A stretch of DNA of 49,872 nt. Source: a bacterium (GTDB lineage: Bacteria > Vulcanimicrobiota > Xenobia > Xenobiales > JADMJV01). The DNA lies in contig JASBRJ010000202.1 of the NCBI GenBank assembly GCA_030149525.1, positions 1-49,872 of the forward strand, in the 5' to 3' direction. Both the position numbers and the translations under genes were made by a program. How positions within the stretch are numbered: the stretch's first letter is position 1; each line of letters opens with the position of its first letter. The notes under the pieces were generated by a model. It searched no databases, was not told the DNA's origin, and saw nothing but the letters and a program-made list of their open reading frames with translations. Shown here one piece after another: positions 32,658 to 40,907 of the stretch.

Positions 32658-33380
32658 TCAGCTTCGCCTCCTGCGCAACCCGTGACCGCCAAAACGAAGG
32701 TCTTCCAAGACTTTAGAGAGGAAAAACTTCACAAAGTCGATTCCAACCGGAAGCGAGATGGCTTTGCTCTCTCCGCCTTCCCGCTGACCTTCATGAGTTG
32801 CGATCTCTCGGATCTTCATTCCGCGCCGCATCGCTTCGATACTCAGTTCATACTCAATGGTAAAACGATAAGATTTGGGAGAGATAGTCTCAAACGCGTG
32901 GCGGCTCAGCCCCCGGAACCCGTTGATGGTGTCGCTCACATAAGGCCGCCCTCTATTCCAAAGAGAGTTGGCCATAAAGGTAAAGATCTGGTTGACCCAT
33001 TTACGAAGAGGAAGGAGCTCGCCGTCTTCTTCGTTGACCGAATCGGGCAAGAATCGGGAGGCGATAATCATATCTGCACCGGCTTCAAGACCGGCAAAGA
33101 GACGCTCCACATCCTGGGGGTCCTCATTCCCGTCAGGGCTATAGAAAACCAGATAATTGCCGCTGGAAGCGGCTGCGCCGCAGCGAAACGCCTCCCCTCG
33201 TCCCTTTCTTTGCTGGGTCACCACACGGATCCCCATTTCTTGCAGCAGTTCCACTGTTCCGTCGGTGGAACCACCGTCGACCACCAGGACTTCGTCGGCA
33301 GGGGGATTGGACAAAAAATCACGATAGTGTTCAACGCCGTCTCGCTCGTTGAGCGTTAGGACAATAAGGCTTCGGGTCAT
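32658..33380 (-). CDS. Glycosyltransferase family 2
   Basis: This 240-residue GT2 protein has VLTLNERDGV, VLVVDGGSTDGTVELL, QRKGRGEAFRCGAAAS, the D-x-D-like FYSPDGNEDP, IIASRFL, SDTINGFRGLSRHAF and IEYELSIEAMRRGMKIREI. It ends in a basic tail (GGHGLRRRRS). It is of the polyprenyl-phosphate sugar synthase type without membrane helices. The next gene starts one base later. With the GT-C-like protein upstream it could provide a lipid-linked sugar donor. Confidence 0.88.
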   Translation of the reverse strand: MTRSLIVLTLNERDGVEHYRDFLSNPPADEVLVVDGGSTDGTVELLQEMGIRVVTQQRKGRGEAFRCGAAASSGNYLVFYSPDGNEDPQDVERLFAGLEAGADMIIASRFLPDSVNEEDGELLPLRKWVNQIFTFMANSLWNRGRPYVSDTINGFRGLSRHAFETISPKSYRFTIEYELSIEAMRRGMKIREIATHEGQREGGESKAISLPVGIDFVKFFLSKVLEDLRFGGHGLRRRRS

Positions 33381-33418
33381 AACTTTCGCCTTGCTTGAAA
33401 AGGCTTAATCTCCTTCAC

Positions 33419-34699
33419 TCAAGAGCGCATCCAGACCAGGCTGGCGGCGAGAAAAGCATAGCACACAAGAAGCCCAAGTTGGAGGCTTCTTGCCCAGGTC
33501 GGACGCTTCTCTGAAAGATGGCGAAGTCCGGCTGCGGAGAGCAGAGCCCAGACCGGGAAAGAGGCATACAGGTAGATTGCTTTATAGCCAGTGTAGGTCG
33601 AGACTTTGTTGATAAGCCAGAGACCGGTCATAAGGTTGACTGAGAAAACCAGCAGTACAGGCTTCCAGCGGGGCTGCCTCCAGACGGCCTTGAGCCCCGC
33701 GAGGCAGAGTAGACTCGGCGGAACGCCGGCTAACAGTCGCCACGGAGCTAGGCTGCGAAGGGAGAGCCAGGTTCCCGTGTGGTCGGTCCAAAAAGAAGCG
33801 TAGAGGCTGCCCGTCAGAGACGATATCCCTTCCGGTTGTAAGGGATTTGACCACAGCGTCATTCCTCCGCTGTCCACGAGAAAACGGGCGCTGAAAAATC
33901 CCGGCAAACCCAGAGCCGAAGTGTGGGAGTACGGGTACACGTCGGGGTCGAGATTGGCTACCAAAAAATGTCCGTGTAACGACAGATTCCTCAGAAAAAA
34001 CCAGCTTGTCACCGAACCCAAGACAGCCAGGGATAGGCCCAGTCCTGCCCCTACTTGGACCTCCCAGGGAACCGGTCCAACGCTTCTCACTTGCTTCTGT
34101 GTGGCCAGGTGGAAAGCCCTGAGAATTAACAATAAACCGAGAGGAGCCGCGTCGGTTCGAACCAGGACTGCTGCGCCCAAACAAAGACCCAGGCTGATCT
34201 CTGAAAGAAAGGTCGGCGGCGAATCCCAAAAAAGGACGACCAGAACGATGAGGCAGGTGGCCAGGGCCAGAGCCGCGGACAGGTTGTAGACCATGGCCGA
34301 GACCGTCACGGACGCCGGTAGAACGGCCATGAACAGAATAGGCCAACATCGGTATTCTGGGAGAAGACGCTTACTCACCTGATAAAGAGCGAAAAGCGTC
34401 AGAAAGCCCGCCAGTGCCGATACCAATTTCCCCGCTTGGTAACGGTCGGGAGCTTGCTCCCAGCCCAAAAGCTGAGCCATCCAAGCGCTCATCTGATAGT
34501 AGCCGGGAGGGTGGTATGTCTGCCAACCGTCCATGGGAACCGGTAGACGGTGACGCTCCAGTATGAGGTCTAGGTAGTTGCCATGGCCGTAGCCGTCGAG
34601 ACCAACGGCGTGGGGGAAGACAATCCAATTTCGCCACCGGATAAGCACCGCGATTCCCAGCAACAGCCAGGGGGCGTATTTCCACACCTTTTCGCTCAC
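33419..34699 (-). CDS. Polytopic GT-C-like membrane glycosyltransferase
   Basis: This 426-residue protein has about ten hydrophobic segments. The first loop contains GLDGYGHGNYLDLI and MDGWQTYHPPGYYQMSAW. An acidic residue in this loop and the H-P-P-G-Y-Y motif are typical of the GT-C superfamily (PMT/ArnT/GT39 group), which uses polyprenyl-linked sugars on the outer face of the membrane. The C-terminus has clustered helices ending at LLVCYAFLAASLVWMRS. Its start overlaps the TPR gene's stop by 4 bases. In this position it may glycosylate surface proteins, possibly pilins encoded upstream; that target is inference. Confidence 0.8.
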   Translation of the reverse strand: MSEKVWKYAPWLLLGIAVLIRWRNWIVFPHAVGLDGYGHGNYLDLILERHRLPVPMDGWQTYHPPGYYQMSAWMAQLLGWEQAPDRYQAGKLVSALAGFLTLFALYQVSKRLLPEYRCWPILFMAVLPASVTVSAMVYNLSAALALATCLIVLVVLFWDSPPTFLSEISLGLCLGAAVLVRTDAAPLGLLLILRAFHLATQKQVRSVGPVPWEVQVGAGLGLSLAVLGSVTSWFFLRNLSLHGHFLVANLDPDVYPYSHTSALGLPGFFSARFLVDSGGMTLWSNPLQPEGISSLTGSLYASFWTDHTGTWLSLRSLAPWRLLAGVPPSLLCLAGLKAVWRQPRWKPVLLVFSVNLMTGLWLINKVSTYTGYKAIYLYASFPVWALLSAAGLRHLSEKRPTWARSLQLGLLVCYAFLAASLVWMRS

Positions 34700-35568
34700 T
34701 GCGAGAGTTTTCCCAAGACCTCACGGGCTCGCTGGGCGATGTCTCCCCGGTCTTCATAGCGAAGGCTTGTTTCAAGGTGTTCTCGAGCTCGGGCGTTGTC
34801 TCCGTGAACGGCGTAGTAAATACCCAGATTAAAGTGGGTTTTGGCGAGACTTGGCAGGGGATGTCCGCCCTTATTCTTGAGATCCTGGAGGCGAGCTTCC
34901 GCTTCTTGAGGTCTGTTTAGCTTGAGATAGATAGACAGGCTGCTTTCCAGTGCCAATTCATCCCAACCTGGGGCCAGGCCAAAGGTGTACCGGAAGTGTT
35001 CCAGCGCCTCCTCAAATCTTTCCGCCCGGAGGTCGATGAGGCCGAGTTGGTATTCCGCTTCGACGTAATGAGGATGAATCTCCAAAGCTTTCCGATACCA
35101 GACTTCAGACCCCTCGGTGTCATTCTGCAACTCGCGTGCCCACCCCATCTGGATCAGAGCCTCCAGACATCCAGGGTTGGAGGCCAGAGTCTGTTTGAGC
35201 AGTCGTTCGGCCTCTGGCCCCTGACCACTGAGAAGAAGGCTTTGCCCCAGGAGCAGTTGAGTTTCCAGGTCGGTCGGAGAAAGCGCCAGGGCTTGTCGGA
35301 AAAAATCCTGGGCCTTTTTGGCTTGTCCGAGACCCTGATTGGCACGACCCAGGCGTTGATAGACGCGAAAATTCTCGGGGGTAAGAGATTGGGCTTTGAG
35401 ATAGTGATCTCGCGCTTCTTGGAACCTGTTTTGGATAAGTCGGACATCGCCGCGAGCTATTTCCGAAGCTGCTCTCGGTGCCGGAGCGGTGTAGGCCCAG
35501 ATGATAAGGCCACAGAAAAAGGTGGCGAAAAGACCCGTCAAGACGTTTTTCAAGGAGAGCTTGGCCAC
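34696..35568 (-). CDS. Membrane-anchored TPR protein
   Basis: This 290-residue protein starts MAKLSLKNVLTGLFATFFCG and has one N-terminal membrane helix. Six or so tetratricopeptide repeats follow (for example AQDFFRQALALSPTDLETQL and SEVWYRKALEIHPHYVEAEY). TPR scaffolds mediate protein interactions, here probably in the periplasm. The gene lies between pilC (45-base gap) and the GT-C-like gene (4-base overlap), linking the pilus and glycan parts of the run. It resembles the PilF/PilW type only in general form. Confidence 0.85.
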   Translation of the reverse strand: MAKLSLKNVLTGLFATFFCGLIIWAYTAPAPRAASEIARGDVRLIQNRFQEARDHYLKAQSLTPENFRVYQRLGRANQGLGQAKKAQDFFRQALALSPTDLETQLLLGQSLLLSGQGPEAERLLKQTLASNPGCLEALIQMGWARELQNDTEGSEVWYRKALEIHPHYVEAEYQLGLIDLRAERFEEALEHFRYTFGLAPGWDELALESSLSIYLKLNRPQEAEARLQDLKNKGGHPLPSLAKTHFNLGIYYAVHGDNARAREHLETSLRYEDRGDIAQRAREVLGKLSQ

Positions 35569-35613
35569 TAAAGAAACGGTTCGCAGGGTCGCGACTCCAT
35601 GCCTCCATCCTTG

Positions 35614-36678
35614 CTATAGCGCAGAAACCAAATTCGCCATGGGCAACATAATGGCCACCAGAACCGAACCCACAATCAAAGAGACCCCGGCCAGGATAAT
35701 GGGTTCTAAAAGATTGACAAAGGAGTCGAGCCTGTACATCGTTTCCTCTTCCAAGAGAAGTCCTGAGCGTCGAAGAAGTTCGGCCATTCGTCCGGTCTCA
35801 TCGCCCACTCCCACCATATTGATCATCATCAGGGGATAAAAGGGCCGCGATTCCAGTGCTTCTCGAAAATAGCGCCCCTCCCTGAGTTCTTTAACGACAC
35901 GAATGGCGTCGTTGACGATGAGGGGGTTTCCACTGGCTTCTGCGGCGATACGGCAACTTCGAATGATGTCGACGCCTGAGTCTACAAGCATGGCGAGCGT
36001 ATTGCTATAGCGTGAGTTCCCCGAGGCCATCAGAATCTCTCCCAAAACAGGGCTAAAGTGCAGAACGGTTATGGTTTGTAAGTAGCCTTTGGGAGTTCGA
36101 AGATAATAGACCACCAGCGAGACAATACAAACGACCAGAAGCCAGAAGAGGGGACTCTCGATGGCGCTGATGGTGAACATAAGAATTTTGGTGGGGAGCG
36201 GAAGTTCGGCCCCCAGTGCGACCACGGTTTCCAGAATTTGAGGCACGACAGTCTTGAAAAGGAGCAGGGTGAGGATACCTGCCAGGACGATGACAAAGAC
36301 GGGGTAGGTGAGAGCCTTCTTGACATGGCGCTCAATGGAGTCTTGCTTCTCCAGCCACTCCGCCAGCTTATCCAATACCGGTTGAAGGCTACCCGTCTCC
36401 TCACTTGCTCTGATCAGGGCGGTGTAAGTGCTGGGAAAGACCCTGGGAAACTGAGCCAGAGCCGACGATAGGCGATGGCCGCGAGTCACCTTGGAGGAGA
36501 CCTCGGGGATCACAAAGATGGAAAGATCGTCGGTTTGAAGTCTGGTTAGCGAGTCCAGAGCTTCATGCAGAGGCACTCCGGAACCGATGAGTACGGAGAG
36601 TTGCTTGGTGAATCGCGCCAGGGTGGATGTTTTGCAGCGGATGTGGGCGGGGTCGGTACTCCCGAAAAGAGACCTCAA
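35614..36678 (-). CDS. pilC: Type IV pilus/type II secretion inner-membrane protein, PilC/GspF family
   Basis: This inner-membrane platform protein organises the assembly ATPase. Two T2SSF domains are visible: LARFTKQLSVLIGSGVPLHEAL with EVSSKVTRGHRLSSALAQFP, then RYSNTLAMLVDSGVDIIRSC with LREGRYFREALESRPFYP and MVGVGDETGRMAELL. Three membrane helices are present, the last being PIILAGVSLIVGSVLVAIMLP. The open frame reaches back to 36801 but overlaps the preceding gene. A TTG at 36678 overlaps that gene's stop by 4 bases and gives 354 residues; a TTG at 36705 is an alternative. Neither PilB nor PilT ATPase genes are in the window. Confidence 0.88.
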   Translation of the reverse strand: MRSLFGSTDPAHIRCKTSTLARFTKQLSVLIGSGVPLHEALDSLTRLQTDDLSIFVIPEVSSKVTRGHRLSSALAQFPRVFPSTYTALIRASEETGSLQPVLDKLAEWLEKQDSIERHVKKALTYPVFVIVLAGILTLLLFKTVVPQILETVVALGAELPLPTKILMFTISAIESPLFWLLVVCIVSLVVYYLRTPKGYLQTITVLHFSPVLGEILMASGNSRYSNTLAMLVDSGVDIIRSCRIAAEASGNPLIVNDAIRVVKELREGRYFREALESRPFYPLMMINMVGVGDETGRMAELLRRSGLLLEEETMYRLDSFVNLLEPIILAGVSLIVGSVLVAIMLPMANLVSAL

Positions 36679-37151
36679 AGCTTTGGACTGGTCCCTTCTT
36701 GCCAAACCTTGAATCGAAAGTCCCCCGGCAAAGTCGAAAGTTCGGCATATATTGTGAAATGAGAAGATTTTTCGTCGAGTTGACCGGCAATGCCGGTGCA
36801 TTCAATACGAAGAACGTTGTTGGTTAGACGGTGGGAACGGTCGAGGATGACCTGATAAGAGCCGACCGGATTATTAGCCTGGTCCGTCACATCTTCCCGG
36901 AAGCTGAAAAGGGTTTGATCGTCTCCTACGCCGCCTGGGTAAAATGGGTCCTTACTCAATTTGACCCAGATATCTCCCATCCCACTGCGGGCTAGGGAGC
37001 GGGCTTGGATGGAGTTGATGGCGGCTCTGGAACTCGCGTAGCTGCCCTCTCTCAACCCGAGTAACCCCAGAGCGATAAGCGTAATGAGAATCGTGAGCAG
37101 CAGGGCAAAGATCAGCAGGAACCCGCGTTTTTGTCTGAAATTTTCTCTCAT
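36675..37151 (-). CDS. PilX-like pilus assembly protein
   Basis: This 158-residue protein starts MRENFRQKRGFLLIFALLLT, with a hydrophobic helix to about residue 32 and then SSRAAINSIQARSLARSGM. The pattern of a short basic leader, a single helix and a variable C-domain matches PilX/GspK-type minor components. No clear prepilin peptidase site with Glu at +5 is seen. It overlaps the preceding prepilin gene by 4 bases and precedes pilC, so it belongs to the minor pilin group. Confidence 0.7.
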   Translation of the reverse strand: MRENFRQKRGFLLIFALLLTILITLIALGLLGLREGSYASSRAAINSIQARSLARSGMGDIWVKLSKDPFYPGGVGDDQTLFSFREDVTDQANNPVGSYQVILDRSHRLTNNVLRIECTGIAGQLDEKSSHFTIYAELSTLPGDFRFKVWQEGTSPKL

Positions 37152-37684
37152 CGGACGGCCGCCTTAATAACGCGGGTTTTGGTGACCCTTGGGCCTTCAA
37201 TGGAAAGGCTTACGGTGACCAACCCACGAGCTCCGCCGGTTCGCTCAACGCGAAGGGTTTGGGCGGGGATAAGGCGCTGCACGACGGCTGGGGAGGTCCC
37301 CTGCTTGACCAGTCTCTTCAAAACTCCGTCCTGGATTTCGTAGGTGATGGTAAGTTGCTCGGCCGATTCAAACGGATCGGCGCTCCCCAGAACGGAGTCG
37401 ATCCTGTCGGTGAAAGGTAGATCCGGGTTGACGCGGTTAAGGACCAGCCGTGAGCCTGTGGAATTGACCGCAGGGTTGGCCAGAGTCAGGGCGGCTTCGA
37501 TATCGGACTTTATGGTGAGGAGAGCGTGAAATTCTTCAATGGCCTGATCCATGGCCGCGGTGTTTTGGCGAACTTTGGCGGCATTGATCAGGGTCTGATT
37601 GAGGGCCCCTAGGATCATGAAGACCAGCATGAAGGCAAACATGGCCTCCATGAGGGTGAAACCGGATGTCCGTTTAGTTGGCAT
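37148..37684 (-). CDS. Prepilin-type minor pseudopilin
   Basis: This 178-residue protein starts MPTKRTSGFTLMEAMFAFML. Gly8-Phe9 is the prepilin peptidase site, with Glu at +5 and a hydrophobic helix after it. The C-domain (EEFHALLTIKSDIEAAL and on) is beta-rich and resembles minor pseudopilins of the GspJ/PilW type. It overlaps the next upstream gene by 11 bases, consistent with tight coupling. Confidence 0.85.
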   Translation of the reverse strand: MPTKRTSGFTLMEAMFAFMLVFMILGALNQTLINAAKVRQNTAAMDQAIEEFHALLTIKSDIEAALTLANPAVNSTGSRLVLNRVNPDLPFTDRIDSVLGSADPFESAEQLTITYEIQDGVLKRLVKQGTSPAVVQRLIPAQTLRVERTGGARGLVTVSLSIEGPRVTKTRVIKAAVR

Positions 37685-38483
37685 TCTCGATCATGACCTT
37701 TCCCTCGGCTTCACGACCTTGATAGGTGGCTTGAACGACGAGAAAGCAGTTGCCGGGAGCGTACTTCGGTTCATTCTTAAAGTTGCGGTAACGATTTTCG
37801 TATTGGCAGTAGAGACCGTCGCGACTGACCGTCTTGATGGAGCCGAAGCCGGTTAAGGCTCTCACATGCCAGGTGAACTGGATGTCTTCAATATTCTGGC
37901 CTCCCGAGCGGGCCCGCACGGAGAAGTCTCTCGTGTCCCCTTTAGGCACATTGATGGTGTTCGTTTCATCCACAGGATTGCCGTTGAAAAGAACTTGGAC
38001 GCTGAAGTCGTTGGCAGGGCTGAAGTTGACCACGTTCTCCACAATCCGAACACTCTGGCTTCCACCGTCTACCCAGGAAATGTCCAGCTGAACCTTCCAG
38101 CCGGAGCGGTCGAGGTATCTTCCAACCGGGTCCGGAAAAGGCGCCGTGCGACTGTAGTCGGCTTCAAGCTCCGTACACGGGACGGCCAGGATGGCGCGAC
38201 TCACTGTGCCTCTGATCCTGAATTCGGGATATTCCGCCACACTCCAGGTCTTGCCGTCGTACTGGGTCTTGATCTGAGAGAAAATGTTCCCGGCCATTCG
38301 CCTGATCTCTGCCATGGCTGATTCGGCCACCAATGCAGCCACAATTCTCTTCTCGTTGCTGGCTTCCACTTGGAGGGTGCGATCAAACACGGAGATGCTG
38401 ATGAGGATAGCCCCCAACAACATGAACGCTGCCAGAACCGCTTCTACAAGGGAAAAACCGTCGCGTCTATGGTGAGATAACAT
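37674..38483 (-). CDS. Prepilin-type minor pilin (PilV/GspI-like)
   Basis: This 269-residue protein starts MLSHHRRDGFSLVEAVLAAF, with cleavage after Gly9 and Glu at +5. The N-helix runs through LLGAILISISVF, then ALVAESAMAEIRRMA. The C-domain is larger than in most PilV proteins. Its second half (FSVQVLFNGNPVDETNTINV and on) reads like an added Ig-like beta domain. Overlap with the giant pseudopilin gene upstream (17 bases) and the next minor pilin downstream (11 bases) indicates one transcript. Confidence 0.85.
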   Translation of the reverse strand: MLSHHRRDGFSLVEAVLAAFMLLGAILISISVFDRTLQVEASNEKRIVAALVAESAMAEIRRMAGNIFSQIKTQYDGKTWSVAEYPEFRIRGTVSRAILAVPCTELEADYSRTAPFPDPVGRYLDRSGWKVQLDISWVDGGSQSVRIVENVVNFSPANDFSVQVLFNGNPVDETNTINVPKGDTRDFSVRARSGGQNIEDIQFTWHVRALTGFGSIKTVSRDGLYCQYENRYRNFKNEPKYAPGNCFLVVQATYQGREAEGKVMIENAN

Positions 38484-40749
38484 AACCTTGCATCCCCCCG
38501 ATGTGGGACGAGATGTCTACTCCCGTTGAACCGGAGGCGTTCAGGGCGCGGAAGAGCTTGTTTCCGCGAAGATAGTAGACCCATCGGCCTGTGGGTGAGA
38601 GCTGAGGCATAGAAAGATTGGGCTCGCTGAGCTCGAAGTCCGGCGAGAAGCTAGAGAGCGGTGAAAAGCTTGAGTTGAGCACCCGCACCGTGACGATTTT
38701 GGAGCCGGAGCCGGGGTCGGTGAGGTAGGCGAGTCTCTCCCCATCGGCAGACCAGGACGGGATCTTTCTCTTCTGGAGATCGTTTTCGAAAACGCCCGTG
38801 GCAATCGTTCTTGAAAAGGTATTGTCCGTTTTGTTCTTCAGAACCAAAGTGTTAGGAGTCGACGGGTTGTCGTCGGGATCTTCGATATGAACGTACCAGA
38901 TCGGTTTGGCAGGGTTGTAAATGTGCTCGCTGGCCCCGCTACTAAAGTCTGGGACGTCAACCAGTTGGGGAGGATAACCTTCCAGTCTTTTTGCACCCCA
39001 AGCACGCGTGACACCGTTTTTGTTTCCCTGGCGTTCGTGGTAGGGACCACCGGGATCGGGTGAGAGATGAGGACCGAGTGGAGTGGGCACGAAGTTCTCG
39101 AATCGGAAAGTGTAGCGCGAGTCGGGTGACCACTGGAAACCTCCCACCGCCGTGTCGGAGACCATTATGGGGGGCTCGTTGCTGAGAAGGTTGACGATGG
39201 TGATCTTCAGGACGTTCTGATCATGAGAGCCACGGCGAAAGTGAGTCTCGGTGGAGGAGTTCCCGTCCGAGTCCGTGGTCGTGACTGTATAGTACTCACC
39301 CCAGTGGAATCTTCTCGTTCCGTTAGGGGCGACTATGGCGGCAAAGGTGTAGGTCGGATCGTAGAAAACGTCGGTGGCTGTGCTGGAAAACGAAGCCAGA
39401 GATTCGAAGCTGATGGAGCCGTCGGCGGGTCGTGCCCGCAACTCTCTTTCAGTCGTCGAAATGTCGTGGAAAGAGAAGACCCGACTCCCGTCTGCACTGA
39501 AGAAAGGGTTCTCTTCCTGTCCGTTGTGGGTGATCCGTATTTCGTTGGCACCGTCGAGGTTGGTGAGATAGAGATTCTTGTTTGTGCTGCACAGAACCAT
39601 TCGCGCGGGCGGTAAGCTGGTGACCTGGGGAATCAGGCCGGCACCGGACTTGATGACCTCGGTGTTCCCCTCAGGATCCTTAAGGGTTATGGTGAGGTCG
39701 TAAACCCTGTCGGCGGGTGCCTTGGCAGGGGGGCGCCACGAAATCAGAGCATGCCAGACGTATTGACGAAGGCCTTCGTCGTATACATATCTCATCTGGC
39801 CTTCCTGGTTGGTGACGGTAAAGCGCCCGTCGTCGCCGGCCGAGGCGGAGGCTTCCAGGGAGTAAGTCAAGGGTCCGCCATCGAGATCTTTAGCTCTGAT
39901 CTCAATAGTGGCCATGCCGTACTCCAAGTAGTCGCCCTCTTTTTGGCTGGGGTGAATACTCACGTAGTTTTGACCTAGATTTGCGGTAGGCATACCGGGA
40001 ATCTGTTCGGGAAGAAACTTTGCATCGATCACGGTTGGACCGGTGGGGGAGGGCTCGTTGGAAAGGTTCAGAGTCGCTACATTCAGGCCCTCGGTGGAAG
40101 TGGGCGAGAGAGTGCCCACGGGGAGTTTATTCTCCTCCACATAGACCGAACCTGTTCCGCTCACCCAGATGGTGAACGGGTTCTTGGCCCCGTTAAGCGT
40201 CCCACCGGCACCGTTGAAACTTCCGCTGTATCCGCTGGCCACGACCACCGGATAATTGCCCTCGATGGAGGGGATGTCGTTGCTGAAAGCGCTGCCGTCG
40301 GGCCGGAAGATGATAGAGAATTCATTGTCGGTCGAGGTGGTCCAAGATCCGGGGATCTCGTGGCTTGCGACCGACGAACCGGGCCAAGCTCCTAGGAATA
40401 TTGTGGCTTTATACTCGTCTCCGTAGTTGAGAATGCGATGAATGTCGCCGCGCTGGTCTCCCTTGCGAAGAAGAGCGGAGCGGGAGAGAGAGTTCCTCTT
40501 ATTGTCGCTCGGGAAGCAGACTCCCACCAGGCGCCCGCTACGTTGAGCCTCGGCGCGGGCGGCCCGTATGTCGGAGGCGAGGCTATAAGCCAGGCCTCGA
40601 GGGCCTTCCTTGTCGATGGAACTCCGCAAACTCACCGAAGTCAAAGTCAGCAGAATGGCGACCAGAACGAGACCAATGACAATTTCCAGCAAGGAAATGC
40701 CTCGATTGCCGCGTGCGATTGTGAGACGAGCACGCCGATTGTCAAACAT
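38467..40749 (-). CDS. Giant pseudopilin: prepilin helix, GspH/FimT-like part, cadherin-like domain and TolB-like beta-propeller
   Basis: This 760-residue protein starts at the ATG at 40749, supported by GGGAG six to seven bases upstream. The prepilin site is RGNRG|ISLLEIVIG (Gly17, Glu22 at +5), with the hydrophobic helix to about residue 40. Residues 50-220 look like a GspH/FimT pseudopilin (LAYSLASDIRAARAEAQRSG, a typical FimT helix). A cadherin/Ig-like part lies around 270-380 (ATIEIRAKDLDGGPLTYSLE and DRVYDLTITLKDPEGN). From about 385 to the end there are TolB/PD40 propeller repeats: LYLTNLDGANEIRITHNG, FFSADGSRVFSF, FQWSPDSRYTFRF, PSWSADGERLAYLTD and PQLSPTGRWVYYLRG. Normal FimT proteins have 150-200 residues. 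It may display the propeller at a pilus tip. Confidence 0.85.
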   Translation of the reverse strand: MFDNRRARLTIARGNRGISLLEIVIGLVLVAILLTLTSVSLRSSIDKEGPRGLAYSLASDIRAARAEAQRSGRLVGVCFPSDNKRNSLSRSALLRKGDQRGDIHRILNYGDEYKATIFLGAWPGSSVASHEIPGSWTTSTDNEFSIIFRPDGSAFSNDIPSIEGNYPVVVASGYSGSFNGAGGTLNGAKNPFTIWVSGTGSVYVEENKLPVGTLSPTSTEGLNVATLNLSNEPSPTGPTVIDAKFLPEQIPGMPTANLGQNYVSIHPSQKEGDYLEYGMATIEIRAKDLDGGPLTYSLEASASAGDDGRFTVTNQEGQMRYVYDEGLRQYVWHALISWRPPAKAPADRVYDLTITLKDPEGNTEVIKSGAGLIPQVTSLPPARMVLCSTNKNLYLTNLDGANEIRITHNGQEENPFFSADGSRVFSFHDISTTERELRARPADGSISFESLASFSSTATDVFYDPTYTFAAIVAPNGTRRFHWGEYYTVTTTDSDGNSSTETHFRRGSHDQNVLKITIVNLLSNEPPIMVSDTAVGGFQWSPDSRYTFRFENFVPTPLGPHLSPDPGGPYHERQGNKNGVTRAWGAKRLEGYPPQLVDVPDFSSGASEHIYNPAKPIWYVHIEDPDDNPSTPNTLVLKNKTDNTFSRTIATGVFENDLQKRKIPSWSADGERLAYLTDPGSGSKIVTVRVLNSSFSPLSSFSPDFELSEPNLSMPQLSPTGRWVYYLRGNKLFRALNASGSTGVDISSHIGGMQGYVISP

Positions 40750-40864
40750 AGTAAGCTCCCGTACCAAGCGCGTCGATGAACTCTCCTGGGGATATCATAG
40801 CAGATCTTTTTCGACAGCGCGTCCACTTTTCCGCGCGATTAGTAACATTTTGCTCAAAAACGAA

Positions 40865-40891
40865 AAAAGCCCCGGACGAACCGGGGCTTTT
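40865..40891. terminator. Intrinsic terminator after the lipoprotein gene
   Basis: A perfect 11-base stem, AAAAGCCCCGG against CCGGGGCTTTT, encloses a 5-base loop (ACGAA). On the minus strand a T-run follows, so it ends the lipoprotein transcript 16 bases after its stop and insulates the pseudopilin operon. The symmetry would also allow function on the plus strand. Confidence 0.92.
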
Positions 40892-40907
40892 CTGGCGAGT
40901 GGGAATC

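Noticed and set aside
33582-34349. 255-residue minus-strand frame overlapping the GT-C-like gene
   Set aside because: It is a shifted frame of the polytopic protein; its translation is Gly/Arg/Ser-rich without family motifs, while the main frame shows membrane helices and a GT-C first loop.
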